Origin: Henriciella sp.
GTDB lineage: Bacteria > Pseudomonadota > Alphaproteobacteria > Caulobacterales > Hyphomonadaceae
Assembly (NCBI GenBank): GCA_013213785.1
Contig: JABSPZ010000005.1
Span: forward strand, 416,255-480,254
Reading direction: 5' to 3'
DNA: 64,000 bases
The notes beneath the pieces were generated by a model, which did no database searches, had not been told where the DNA came from, and saw nothing but the letters and a program-made list of their open reading frames with translations. Position 1 is the stretch's first letter. Every line of letters starts with the position of its first letter. The position numbers and the translations under genes were made by a program. This document shows, in pieces, positions 43,082 to 52,553 of this stretch.

Positions 43082-44128
43082 ATGGCTTTTTCGGGTTCGT
43101 TGAACGTTGAATTTTGTGAGCAAAAGCGATTGGAATCGCTTGCTGGAATGATCGGGCGCACGCCATTGCTGGCTGTTCATTCGCGATGGAAAGGTAAGCG
43201 TCGAGTGATCTTCGCAAAAGCGGAGCACTATAATCTCACGGGCTCGATTAAGGATCGAATGGCGCTAAATATCTTGCGCTGTGCCTATCAAACAGGTGCT
43301 CTGAAGCCGGGTGATGTCATCGCCGAGGCGACAAGTGGGAATGCGGGTATCGCGATTGCGTCACTTGGCAGAGCGCTAGGCCATGAGGTGCGGATTTATA
43401 TGCCGGACTGGATGAGCGAAGAGCGAAAATCTCTTCTACGATCGCTGGGGGCGGATCTGCATCTGGTTTCCCGCGAAGATGGTGGTTTCCTTGGAGCGAT
43501 CTCGGCGACAGAGGAGCTTGCGGCATCGCGCGATGATGTCTTTTTACCCTGTCAGTTTGCCAATTGTGAAAACTGCAACGCGCATGAAACGACCACGGGC
43601 CCCGAGATTTTAAGCCAATTGGCCTCGCTTAATCGGACGCCTGATGCGTTCGTGGCTGGCGTTGGGACGGGCGGCACCGTGATGGGTGTTGGCCGCTCTC
43701 TGCGAGAGGCTGTACCAGCCGTAAAGGTACACCCACTTGAGCCAGCCGAGTCTCCGACGCTGTCGACGGGCTACAAGACAGGGTCGCATCGCATTCAAGG
43801 CGTTTCAGATGACTTCATTCCTTCCATCGTGAAGTTAGACGAGATCGATTCCGTAGTTTCCGTGAGCGATGGTGATGCCATCATCATGGCCCAGAACCTC
43901 GCTTCCAAGCTTGGTCTTGCTGTCGGCATATCCTCCGGTGCGAACCTTTTGGGTGCACTGGCCGTTCAAGACCGACTTGGAAGTGAGGCAACCGTCGCGA
44001 CAATTTTCTGCGACGACAATAAGAAGTATCTATCGACTGACCTTGCGCGAACTGAGCCTGTAAAGTCGGGATACATCGCTCCCGAAGTTGAACTGATCGG
44101 CTTTGAGAGCGTGCCGTTTCACGCTTGA
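43082..44128 (+). CDS. PLP-dependent cysteine synthase family protein
   Basis: A 348-residue fold-type II PLP enzyme. IGRTPLLAV is near residue 22, the PLP lysine lies in [12 protein letters not shown] near 55, the substrate loop is [13 protein letters not shown] near 84, and the phosphate-binding loop [12 protein letters not shown] is near 195. Family members make cysteine from O-acetylserine, or act as cystathionine synthases or D-cysteine desulfhydrases; it is rather close to CysK but with an unusual N-terminus and C-terminus ([12 protein letters not shown]). The ATG at 43082 has AGAGGAGAT upstream; an ATG at 43046 is open but less likely. Confidence 0.88.
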   Translation: MAFSGSLNVEFCEQKRLESLAGMIGRTPLLAVHSRWKGKRRVIFAKAEHYNLTGSIKDRMALNILRCAYQTGALKPGDVIAEATSGNAGIAIASLGRALGHEVRIYMPDWMSEERKSLLRSLGADLHLVSREDGGFLGAISATEELAASRDDVFLPCQFANCENCNAHETTTGPEILSQLASLNRTPDAFVAGVGTGGTVMGVGRSLREAVPAVKVHPLEPAESPTLSTGYKTGSHRIQGVSDDFIPSIVKLDEIDSVVSVSDGDAIIMAQNLASKLGLAVGISSGANLLGALAVQDRLGSEATVATIFCDDNKKYLSTDLARTEPVKSGYIAPEVELIGFESVPFHA

Positions 44129-44260
44129 TGTTGGCCAATAGCTGGCAAAATGTGCATTTCAGTTGTTTTGCTTATGCTTCAAGGGCGTTCCACCGATCCT
44201 TTTCTGTGCCTCCGAAACTGTTAAAGCATTGCAACAAGCTGCTGACGGAGGACTACCCAA

Positions 44261-45430
44261 ATGAAACTGGAAGGCGTCAAGGTCTTAGATCTGTCCGCAT
44301 TTCTGCCCGGACCGCATATGACAATGATGATGGCCGATCATGGCGCCGACGTCGTCATGGTCGAGCCAGCGAACGGGACGGGTGAGCCGACGCGTGTCCT
44401 CGGTGAAACAACCAAAGATGGCATAAGCGTTTGGTTTCGAAATATTGCTCGTGGCAAGCGTAGCTTGAAATTAAATCTGAAAGATCCAGATGCCCGAGAG
44501 CTACTATTAAAGCTGGCTGAGACGGCCGACGTTATGATTGAATCTTTCAGGCCTGGCGTCGTGAAGAGATTGGGGGTCGACTATGACACGGTCATCACGC
44601 GTAATTCGAAGATCATCTACTGTTCAATCTCGGCTTTTGGCCAGGATTCTTCTCTCGCGACGAAACCGGCGCACGATGTTGCCGTTCAAGCACTCACTGG
44701 CTTAATTGATCTCAATCGAGGCAAGACGGATCAAGAGCCGACTTTGCCAAACGTTCCTTTTGCCGATGCAAGCGCTTCTCTTATGGCGCTCTCCGCTATC
44801 TTAATGGCGCTGTTTAGGCGCGAGTCCACTGGTGAGGGCGACTATATAGATATTGCAATGTATGATGCAGCGATCTCTTGGACGCCGAATGTCCTCGGTC
44901 CTACTTTTGGTGAGAATCGCGCTCCCCGTCCGAAAGAGATGCGCAGCTTTGGGGGATCAGCGCTCACAAACCTCTATGAGACGGCTGATGGTAAATTCTT
45001 GGCATTTGCTGGCCCGGAGGTAAAATTCGCGGCAAATCTCTTATCAGCTCTAGGCCGACCTGACCTTATTGAGGTCGCGAAAGTTCCTCCGGGTCCGGGG
45101 CAGTCGGAATTGCGCGTTTACTTCACTGAAACCTTCAAAACCAAAACGCTCGCCGAATGGAAGACCTTCCTGGAACCGATTGAATGTGCGTGGTCCTGGG
45201 TCCGTGATTTAAAGGAAGCTTTCAATGATCCGCATACATTGGAACGTGGGATGATCTTCCAAGATGAAGGCGGCAATAGCCATGTGGGGCCACCGATCAA
45301 GTTTATGAGGGAACCGGCTCAACCAAACCCGAAAGTGCCTGAATTTGGTGAGCACAGCGAAGCGCTTGCGCTAGAAGCCGGTCTAAGCTTCGAAACGACA
45401 GCTAGGCTGAAGGCAAAAGACGTGATTTGA
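44261..45430 (+). CDS. CaiB/BaiF family CoA transferase
   Basis: A 389-residue class III CoA transferase that moves CoA between acids via an aspartyl-CoA intermediate. Family features: GVKVLDLSAFLPGPHMTMMMADHGADVVMVEP at the N-terminus, RGKRSLKLNLKDPDARELL near 65, DVMIESFRPGVVKRLG near 90, and a conserved YDAAISWTP region. The GGAG site precedes the ATG. The physiological acids are not identifiable. Next to an acyl-CoA hydratase and a second CoA transferase it suggests catabolism of an organic acid. Confidence 0.92.
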   Translation: MKLEGVKVLDLSAFLPGPHMTMMMADHGADVVMVEPANGTGEPTRVLGETTKDGISVWFRNIARGKRSLKLNLKDPDARELLLKLAETADVMIESFRPGVVKRLGVDYDTVITRNSKIIYCSISAFGQDSSLATKPAHDVAVQALTGLIDLNRGKTDQEPTLPNVPFADASASLMALSAILMALFRRESTGEGDYIDIAMYDAAISWTPNVLGPTFGENRAPRPKEMRSFGGSALTNLYETADGKFLAFAGPEVKFAANLLSALGRPDLIEVAKVPPGPGQSELRVYFTETFKTKTLAEWKTFLEPIECAWSWVRDLKEAFNDPHTLERGMIFQDEGGNSHVGPPIKFMREPAQPNPKVPEFGEHSEALALEAGLSFETTARLKAKDVI

Positions 45431-45496
45431 ATGCGCTGACCCATAATGCACGATGCGCATTCTTCCGTATCTGGCAGCACGAGAGGTCTGCGAACG

Positions 45497-46762
45497 TTAG
45501 AGGCCTATCCTGATCTCGCGCCAATCATTCTGAAGCTGATCGCGATGGCTTGGGTGAGCAATTGCGATTAAGGCCTCGGCACGCGCGTCGATTGACTTAA
45601 ACTTCAACTCTGCGACTCCATGTTCTGTGACAACTGTGTCGACGTCGGCGCGCGAAACAGAGGTCGCGTCTCTAGGCAATCTCGGAACAATCCGGCTGAT
45701 CGATCCTTCGCGCGCGGTTGAGCTCAAAGCCATTATGCTGCGGCCAGTCGTCGATTCTGCTGCCCCGCGCAGAAAATCGACCAGTCCACCAGTTCCTGAG
45801 ACCTGACGCCCATTGAGAAATTCGGCATTTGCTTGCCCAAACAAATCAACTTCGATACAGGAATTTATCGCTTTGAAGTTTTGTAACTTTGCGAGCGTTG
45901 AAATGTCGTGGGTGTAGGTTACTGGCGCATATTTTATACTAGCATCCATCGCCGCACGTTCGTAAAAATCCGGTATTCCAATCGCGACACCGGTGGTGAT
46001 CGCCCCAGGAACAGAGGCGATCGCGCCTTGATCAATAAGCGCCGTGAGCGGTGTGGAGATCATTCCACCGTAGATTTTGAGATTTTTATGATTGTGAAGC
46101 GATTTTAAAGCTGCCTGTTGAACATTTCCGAGACCGAACTGAAGTGTGTCTCCATCAGCGCAAAGAGCCGCGATATGAGCGCCAATTCGCGTAAAGGATT
46201 GAGGCAACTCTTTTTCCGCTGAGGACGCCAAAGCATGATCGAGTTCGACGATTGTCTCGAACCTATCGATGTAATACTTCGGGCCGTTTACCGGTGCTTT
46301 CAGATTATGATTAACGATACCGAAAACTCGAACGTCTTTTCGAGCCAAGACGATTGGCGAAAAATCTACTGAGACGCCCAGCGAAACCATGCCGTTCGCA
46401 TCGGGGGGGCTTATCATTACAACTGCTGCTTCTAAAGGCGTTTGTGATAACCACGCCGCGCTTTGGGTGTAACGTAAGGGGAGAAGCCGCGTGCGTCCGG
46501 CTTCGAAAGATGACCGCAATGCCGGTGAAACGAAGATGCTTTCTGCCTCAGCTTCCGGGTGTAAAGCTGCCCAATCGGTTTGATTAATACCTGGGATCCA
46601 AACGCCAAGAAATGTGGCCCCGGCCGCCAAATCAGGCGTTTTGCGCAGCGTCTCAATAAGAGGCAAAGGCTCGCCACTACCCCCCGCGACATACAAACGC
46701 GTTTTTTTTCGGAGCGATTGCCGGAATCTGGAAAAGGCCGTTTCGAGGTTTCTCAATCTCAT
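45497..46762 (-). CDS. Acetyl-CoA hydrolase/transferase family protein
   Basis: A 421-residue protein of the Cat1/4-hydroxybutyrate CoA-transferase family. Seen motifs: ISPPDANGMVSLGVSVD near 118, GDTLQFGLGNVQQAAL near 200, and the catalytic Glu in NSCIEVDLFGQANAE near 293, followed by SGTGGLVDFLRGA and the C-terminal VVTEHGVAELK. Forms a covalent glutamyl-CoA during transfer. It is somewhat shorter at the N-terminus than typical members. Convergent with the CaiB gene, and 45 bases downstream of the enoyl-CoA hydratase gene, with which it is probably co-transcribed. Confidence 0.88.
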   Translation of the reverse strand: MRLRNLETAFSRFRQSLRKKTRLYVAGGSGEPLPLIETLRKTPDLAAGATFLGVWIPGINQTDWAALHPEAEAESIFVSPALRSSFEAGRTRLLPLRYTQSAAWLSQTPLEAAVVMISPPDANGMVSLGVSVDFSPIVLARKDVRVFGIVNHNLKAPVNGPKYYIDRFETIVELDHALASSAEKELPQSFTRIGAHIAALCADGDTLQFGLGNVQQAALKSLHNHKNLKIYGGMISTPLTALIDQGAIASVPGAITTGVAIGIPDFYERAAMDASIKYAPVTYTHDISTLAKLQNFKAINSCIEVDLFGQANAEFLNGRQVSGTGGLVDFLRGAAESTTGRSIMALSSTAREGSISRIVPRLPRDATSVSRADVDTVVTEHGVAELKFKSIDARAEALIAIAHPSHRDQLQNDWREIRIGL

Positions 46763-46807
46763 ATTCTATCGCTGATGTGACTTTCTGGTTCTGCTTTGTG
46801 GGTGACG

Positions 46808-47590
46808 CTATTTGAATGAGAAATTAGGAGCGCGCTTCTCTAAAAAGGCGCGATATCCTTCTTTAAAGTCTTCGTTTGAAAAACCATCCAGGAATAAATC
46901 TTCAGCCTCTACGCTTTTGTCAGTCCAGTCTGCTTGAAGACCTTGGATCATTTGCTTAATTGCGCGAGTTGACCATTGTGAGATTGACGCAATCTCATTA
47001 GCGAGAGTCCGCGCGGCTTCTAGTGCATTATCGTCGTCTAAAAGGCGATCGATCAGCTTCATTTCTTTGGCTTCGGGAGCCAGGAATATCCGGCCAGTAA
47101 AGAGAATATCCTTGGTCGCGCCAGGCCCGACGGCTTGCATCAATCGTCGTGTGTCACCAGCTGGGTAGACCAATCCCAGCCTGCCCGGGGTCACTCCGAA
47201 TTTCGAGCGCGCGCTTGCCACGCGGAGATCACAGGCCATCGCGAGACTGACGCCGCCACCAACACAAGCACCATCAATTGCTGCGATCGTCGGTTTGGGG
47301 CAATATTCGAGAGCATCCAAAGCAGCCGCGATTGTATCACTTGCGACCTTAGCATCCCGCGCAGTGGCATAGGACTTTTCGAATTCTGAAATATCAGCAC
47401 CTGCGGCGAATGCGCCAGCATCGCCACCATGGATCATCAATACCTTGGTGGTAGTATCTGACACCGCTTGATTGACCAGTTTCGGAATTGAGGCCCACAT
47501 ATCGATGGATAGAGCATTCCGCTTTCGAGGATTGTTTAGAATAATCTCTGAAAGCGGGGATGATACTTTTAGTCCGATAGAATAAGTCAT
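46808..47590 (-). CDS. Enoyl-CoA hydratase/isomerase family protein
   Basis: A 260-residue crotonase-fold protein. The oxyanion-hole segments are GDAGAFAAGADISEF near 60 and AIDGACVGGGVSLAMACDLRVAS near 105, followed by KFGVTPGRLGLVYPAGDTRRL near 130 where the catalytic acidic residues are expected. It may hydrate or isomerise an enoyl-CoA. It begins an operon with the CoA transferase and follows the GntR regulator gene. Confidence 0.92.
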   Translation of the reverse strand: MTYSIGLKVSSPLSEIILNNPRKRNALSIDMWASIPKLVNQAVSDTTTKVLMIHGGDAGAFAAGADISEFEKSYATARDAKVASDTIAAALDALEYCPKPTIAAIDGACVGGGVSLAMACDLRVASARSKFGVTPGRLGLVYPAGDTRRLMQAVGPGATKDILFTGRIFLAPEAKEMKLIDRLLDDDNALEAARTLANEIASISQWSTRAIKQMIQGLQADWTDKSVEAEDLFLDGFSNEDFKEGYRAFLEKRAPNFSFK

Positions 47591-47736
47591 GAGGAATCCT
47601 CGGCATAAGTACCAGTCGAAAAAGGTCTACCTGCATTTGCCAATCAAGGGGCCGCGACGCAACGCTTTCTTGGCAGGCAGTCGTGCTGATACTTTGCGGA
47701 AGCGATTTGAAATTCAAATTCGAGATGTTCAGATTT

Positions 47737-48534
47737 TCATTGTACGGTGGACCAGTGTTTTTCTGTCGCAGAATTGCGGTGCATAAGCGTACGATATTCA
47801 AATTTATCAGGGCGATAATAAGCGGTAATGTCCTGAATAGGGCGGCCGGTAGTGTCCAGCATTATTCGATGAATGCGCAATAACGGCGAACCAGGTGCCA
47901 CGCGCAAAGACTGAGCAATATTTGATTTTGCTACCGTGGCTGTAATGGTTTGTGTCAATTGCACGGGTACGTGCCCCGTTCGTTCAAGCAATTTTAGTAT
48001 GGATTCAGAGGCGAGTTCTGCTTCTGTGTGGCGATAGAAGATGTCGCGTGGGGTGTAGGTAATATCGAAGCAAAACGGCTCGCCATTTAGAAGGTGGAGG
48101 CGAGTGATTCTTCTTACACATTTATCGCCTTTGAGAACGAACGTCTTAGAAATAGTCGGGGAAGCTGTTTCAACGATGTTGTCAATTAATTGAATCTTTG
48201 TTTGCTCCCCAACAAGCATAGGCTCATCTATAGTAGTTTGAAAATTCCCTCCAACCTTTGAAACAGCGACATCGTGAATTACGATTGTGCCAATCCCTCG
48301 TTGCCGACGTACAAATCTCGCCAAGGCGAGCTCGTTCATGGCGCGTTTGACGGTAATTCGTGATACGCTGAGTGCCTGGGTCAGGTATTGCTCGGACGGT
48401 AGTCGGTCGTTCAGGGCTATTGTCCCGTTCAATATTTGGGCAAGTAATAAATCATAGATCTGCCGATAGAGCGGTACTTTGGTCGTGTGATCAATGTCAG
48501 CAGGTGTGAAGCTAACTTCGCCTGTGTCGAGCAT
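47737..48534 (-). CDS. GntR family regulator, HutC/UbiC subfamily
   Basis: A 265-residue regulator with an N-terminal GntR winged helix (YRQIYDLLLAQILNGTIALNDRLPSEQYLTQALSVSR, broken here at its helices) and a C-terminal UTRA effector domain (VPVQLTQTITATVAKSNIAQSLRVAPGSPLLR). It is 146 bases upstream of the enoyl-CoA hydratase gene on the same strand, so it likely controls that catabolic operon. Confidence 0.92.
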   Translation of the reverse strand: MLDTGEVSFTPADIDHTTKVPLYRQIYDLLLAQILNGTIALNDRLPSEQYLTQALSVSRITVKRAMNELALARFVRRQRGIGTIVIHDVAVSKVGGNFQTTIDEPMLVGEQTKIQLIDNIVETASPTISKTFVLKGDKCVRRITRLHLLNGEPFCFDITYTPRDIFYRHTEAELASESILKLLERTGHVPVQLTQTITATVAKSNIAQSLRVAPGSPLLRIHRIMLDTTGRPIQDITAYYRPDKFEYRTLMHRNSATEKHWSTVQ

Positions 48535-48976
48535 CGTAATTTTCCTGTAACGTTAAAGTGATTTAGCGATTGACCCCAGCGACTGAAATGAACGCGATAA
48601 TCTGCAGCGGCTTAATCTATCTTGTTGATTTTTTTGCGATCGGTGAGATCGCCCGCAACCACTTTAAACATTGTATTCTAAAAACACACGATAAAAGATA
48701 TATCCATTTTGCTGTTCCATCGTACTAACGCTGGAAGTGATCGACTGTGAAGTCGTAATTTTACATAAGCAGGCATAAGCCGGTGAGCGTTTTGGTAATT
48801 GAGTGGAGATTTATGGGCGCTCAAATCACGAACAAACCTCTGTTGCACCGCCGCAATTGGCTTGATTCCAAGGCCCAGCTTAAATACACGGGCGCTGAGA
48901 CTCACGATGAATGGCGCGACGAATGACGCGCGGCCGCATCGTCCATTGGTACAAAATAAAGGACGCCGAATAGAAA
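48535..48976. other. Long intergenic region upstream of acnB and the GntR gene
   Basis: A 442-base divergent region holding the promoters of both genes. It is AT-rich near 48620-48720 and contains no coding frame I would trust. No known RNA element was recognised. The start of acnB at 48977 has no strong Shine-Dalgarno, only AAATAAAGGACG at about 15 bases. Confidence 0.4.
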
Positions 48977-51748
48977 ATGAGCCTGTACAGCGAATATTTA
49001 GAGCAAATCGAAGCCCGCAAAAAAGACGGCCTTCACCCGAAGCCAATCGAAGATGCGCCGCTAGTGGCTGAGCTGATCACACAGATTAAAGATACCGGCC
49101 ACGTCCATCGCGATCAGTCTCTGAATTTCTTTATCTATAACACGCTCCCAGGCACCACGAGCGCGGCAGGCGTAAAGGCGGTATTTCTGAAAGAGATCAT
49201 TCTCGGACAGGAGACAGTCGCGGAAATCACCCCGACCTTTGCGTTTGAACTTCTCTCCCACATGAAGGGCGGACCTTCGATTGAAGTGCTGCTCGATCTG
49301 GCGCTTGGCGATGATGCTTCGATTGCCAAAGATGCGGCCAAAGTTCTGAAGACGCAGGTCTTCCTATACGAAGCGGACACTGATCGCCTAGAGGCAGCTC
49401 ATAAAGCTGGCAATGCTCTCGCGACCGATATCCTGCAGAGTTATGCGAATGCAGAATTCTTCACGAGCCTTCCTGAGGTGGAAGAAGAAATCAAAGTTGT
49501 GACCTTTGTCGTCGCCGTTGGTGACGTTTCAACCGATCTTCTGTCGCCTGGTAAAGATGCACATTCACGCTCAGACCGTGAGCTTCACGGCAAATGTTTG
49601 TTTGAGCATGACGAAGACAAACAAAACGCTCTTAAGGCGCTGCAGGCTCAGCACCCAGATAAGCGCGTTATGCTCGTCGCAGAAAAAGGCACAATGGGTG
49701 TTGGTTCGTCCCGTATGTCGGGCGTGAACAATGTCGCGCTTTGGACCGGTGTCCAGGCCAGCCCATACGTTCCATTCATCAACATTGCGCCAGTCGTTGG
49801 CGGCACGAACGGAATTTCGCCAATCTTCTACACAACCGTTGGTGTCACCGGCGGGATTGGTGTCGATCTGCAGAACTGGGCGCGGAAGATGAACCATAAT
49901 GGCGCCCCAGTCATTGATGAAGACGGTGAGCCGGTTCTGGAGCAGCTTTACTCGGTCGATACCGGTACGGTGCTGACGATCAATACAAAGACCAAAAAGC
50001 TCTACAATGAGGACGGCAGCGAAGAACTCGTAGACATCACGTCCGCTCTGACCCCTCAAAAGGTCGAGTTCATGAAAGCCGGCGGCTCTTATGCGGTTGT
50101 CTTTGGTAAGAAGCTGCAGACCATGGCTGCGGCTATCCTCGGGACCGAGGCGCCAAGCGTTTACGCCACCTCGAAAGAAGTTTCGCACGAAGGCAAAGGC
50201 CTGACGGCGGTCGAGAAGATTTTCAACCGGAACGCGGTCGGCGTCGCACCAGGCAAAACCCTACACGCGGGTTCTGACGTTCGCGTCAAAGTGAACATCG
50301 TCGGTTCTCAGGATACAACTGGCCTGATGACGTCGCAAGAGCTCGAAATGATGGCGGCGACGGTCATCTCGCCAACCGTTGATGGCTCTTATCAGTCTGG
50401 CTGTCACACGGCGTCCGTTTGGGATCTGAAAGCCCAGCGGAACACACCGAAGCTGATGAGCTTCATGAATAAATTCGGTCTCATCACGGGGCGCGACCCC
50501 AAAGGCGTGTATCACCCGATGACCGACGTGATCCACAAGGTCCTCAACGACATCACGGTCGATGATTGGGACGTGATCATTGGCGGTGACTCGCACACAC
50601 GTATGTCTAAAGGCGTCGCATTCGGTGCGGACTCTGGCACTGTCGCACTGGCGCTCGCGACCGGTGAAGCGACCATGCCGATCCCACAGTCGGTTAAAGT
50701 GACTTTCAAAGGTACGCTGAAAGATCACATGGACTTCCGCGATGTGGTTCACGCGACCCAAGCGCAGATGCTGGACGAGTTCGAAGGCGATAACGTCTTC
50801 CAAGGCCGGATCATCGAAGTTCACATCGGAACGCTGCTCGCGGACCAAGCCTTTACCTTTACGGATTGGACCGCTGAGATGAAGGCGAAAGCTTCGATCT
50901 GTATCTCAGAGCCCGAAACCCTAATTGAATCTCTCGAGATCGCGAAGAGCCGGATCGGCATCATGATCGAAAAGGGCATGGACAATGAGAAGGGCGTACT
51001 GCAAGGCCTCGTCGATAAGGCTGACAAGCGTATCGCCGACATTCGCTCTGGTGAGCGTTTGCCACTGATGCCTGATGAGAATGCAGAATATGTGGCAGAG
51101 TTCGTGGTCGACCTCGACAAGATCAACGAGCCAATGATCGCTGATCCAGACGTCAACAATGATGATGTTTCACGCCGCTATACGCATGATACGATCCGCC
51201 CAATCTCTTATTATGAGGGAACGAAGGAAGTGGACTTGGGCTTTGTTGGATCTTGTATGATCCACAAGGGCGATATGAAGATCATCTCGCAAATGCTCAA
51301 GAATATCGAAGCGCAAAACGGGACTGTAGAGTTCAAAGCGCCGCTCGTCGTCGCGCCTCCGACCTACAACATCGTGGATGAGCTCAAAGAAGAAGGCGAC
51401 TGGGACGTTCTCCAGAAGTATTCTGGCTTCGAGTTCAATGACGACTCTCCAAAGAGCACAGCACGCACCGAGTATGAGAACATCATGTATCTCGAGCGTC
51501 CTGGTTGTAACCTCTGTATGGGGAACCAGGAGAAGGCTGAGAACGGTGATACCGTTATGGCGACGTCGACCCGCTTGTTCCAAGGCCGTGTTGTGGCGGA
51601 CAGCGATGAGAAGAAGGGTGAGTCCTTGCTGGCCTCAACACCCGTCGTCGTCCTCTCAACCATCCTGGGCCGCACACCAACCATTGATGAGTATGTTGCA
51701 GCCGTCGACGGCATCAATCTGACCAAGTACGCACCGCCGCGCCCATAA
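48977..51748 (+). CDS. acnB: Aconitate hydratase B (2-methylisocitrate dehydratase)
   Basis: A 923-residue AcnB with the B-type domain order: helical HEAT-like N-terminus (to about 160), swivel domain, then the catalytic core. The 4Fe-4S cysteine ligands are in SGCHTASVWD near 475 and in PGCNLCMGNQ near 845. Other landmarks are KGTMGVGSSRMSGVNN near 240 and GGDSHTRMSKGVAFGADSG near 535. It interconverts citrate and isocitrate in the TCA cycle and can dehydrate 2-methylisocitrate. It is monocistronic with a terminator behind it. Confidence 0.97.
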   Translation: MSLYSEYLEQIEARKKDGLHPKPIEDAPLVAELITQIKDTGHVHRDQSLNFFIYNTLPGTTSAAGVKAVFLKEIILGQETVAEITPTFAFELLSHMKGGPSIEVLLDLALGDDASIAKDAAKVLKTQVFLYEADTDRLEAAHKAGNALATDILQSYANAEFFTSLPEVEEEIKVVTFVVAVGDVSTDLLSPGKDAHSRSDRELHGKCLFEHDEDKQNALKALQAQHPDKRVMLVAEKGTMGVGSSRMSGVNNVALWTGVQASPYVPFINIAPVVGGTNGISPIFYTTVGVTGGIGVDLQNWARKMNHNGAPVIDEDGEPVLEQLYSVDTGTVLTINTKTKKLYNEDGSEELVDITSALTPQKVEFMKAGGSYAVVFGKKLQTMAAAILGTEAPSVYATSKEVSHEGKGLTAVEKIFNRNAVGVAPGKTLHAGSDVRVKVNIVGSQDTTGLMTSQELEMMAATVISPTVDGSYQSGCHTASVWDLKAQRNTPKLMSFMNKFGLITGRDPKGVYHPMTDVIHKVLNDITVDDWDVIIGGDSHTRMSKGVAFGADSGTVALALATGEATMPIPQSVKVTFKGTLKDHMDFRDVVHATQAQMLDEFEGDNVFQGRIIEVHIGTLLADQAFTFTDWTAEMKAKASICISEPETLIESLEIAKSRIGIMIEKGMDNEKGVLQGLVDKADKRIADIRSGERLPLMPDENAEYVAEFVVDLDKINEPMIADPDVNNDDVSRRYTHDTIRPISYYEGTKEVDLGFVGSCMIHKGDMKIISQMLKNIEAQNGTVEFKAPLVVAPPTYNIVDELKEEGDWDVLQKYSGFEFNDDSPKSTARTEYENIMYLERPGCNLCMGNQEKAENGDTVMATSTRLFQGRVVADSDEKKGESLLASTPVVVLSTILGRTPTIDEYVAAVDGINLTKYAPPRP

Positions 51749-51772
51749 GCGCGATACGGCATAAATCAGCAG

Positions 51773-51806
51773 AGCCCGTCTTCATGGAAATGAAGGCGGG
51801 CTTTTT
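51773..51806 (+). terminator. Intrinsic terminator of acnB
   Basis: A 12-bp stem with one G-T pair (AGCCCGTCTTCA with TGAAGGCGGGCT) closes a six-base loop and is followed by five T, 25 bases after the stop codon. Confidence 0.88.
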
Positions 51807-52054
51807 CGTACCTTGAGATCAAACCAATCCTGGACAGATCTTCTGCCCATATCGTGCCACTCTTTTGTTCGGAAAACCTGGCGGTGGTGTCAGTCTACCG
51901 CCAACCAGTCTCCAGCAGCTTTCCGCTGACAATTTCATTTTGCGGATTCGCGATCATTGCCGACGCGATCGGAGGCGTCAGAGGAAAATCGAATACTGTA
52001 TCAGCGTTCGCAACGTGATTGGTGCATGCATTGATTGTAGCGGTTCAGCGACCG
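51807..52054. other. Intergenic region between acnB and the IS element
   Basis: No confident gene. On the minus strand a stretch of about 49 codons without a stop (52042 to 51896) has coding-like composition and ends in KLLETGWR, but has no start or ribosome site and its upstream frame is closed; it may be a gene remnant. The last 4 bases (ACCG) are the left copy of the IS target duplication. Confidence 0.3.
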
Positions 52055-52121
52055 TGAGACACTTTGGTTGTTATGCTTAAGGAGGATTTTTGGCTCATCG
52101 CACCTGACTCAAGGAGTGAAG

Positions 52122-52550
52122 ATGAGCAAAAAATCCGAAAGTGCCGAGCAGCACATAAAATCGGTGAAGCGCCGCACACGGCGTAAGTATTCCGCTGAAG
52201 AGAAGATCCGCATTGTCCTGGAAGGCATGCGGGGCGAACATTCGGTTGCGGAGTTGTGTCGCCGAGAAGGCATTGCCCAGAGCCAATATTACAGCTGGTC
52301 GAAGGATTTCATGGACTGCTGAGGGAACGCCACCGGTCCGAGTGACCGATAGCAGGGCAAGAAGCGCTTGGCGGGTGATACTCAACGTGAAGCCCGCAGC
52401 GATGAAGTTGTTGAGATGCGCCGTGAGATGCGTGACCTCAAGGAGGTGGTTGCTGACCTGACCCTGGAAAACCGCGTGCTCAAAAAAAGCGTTATTGCGG
52501 ATGGGGATGAGACCTTGTCCGCCATTGGTCCGAGGACAATGGTCGAATGA
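52122..52550 (+). pseudogene. IS3-type transposase orfA, interrupted by a palindromic insert
   Basis: AAGGAG precedes the ATG. The N-terminal part is a helix-turn-helix (RRKYSAEEKIRIVLEGMRG, SVAELCRREGIAQSQYYSW). After KDFM the frame meets a 42-base insert with a TGA at 52320 and a TAG at 52350. It then resumes in the same frame with GKKRLAGDTQREARSDE and a leucine-zipper-like LKEVVADLTLENRVLKKS. Removing the insert would restore one ORF, with the usual two residues expected at the junction. Confidence 0.85.
52314..52355 (+). repeat. Short palindromic insert, copy 1 (in orfA)
   Basis: 42 bases located between the codons for KDFM and GKKRLAGD, where two residues are expected. It contains GAACGCCA, six bases, then CGAGTGA-C-CG, and a perfect hairpin CGGTC-CGAGT-GACCG. 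It shares the GAACGCCA-N6-CGAGTGA-S-CG core with copy 2. Confidence 0.8.
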
Positions 52551-52553
52551 CAT

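Noticed and set aside
51896..52042. Minus-strand coding-like stretch of 49 codons left of the IS
   Set aside because: No start codon or ribosome site, a stop directly upstream, and no recognisable domain; could be a remnant but not supportable as a gene.
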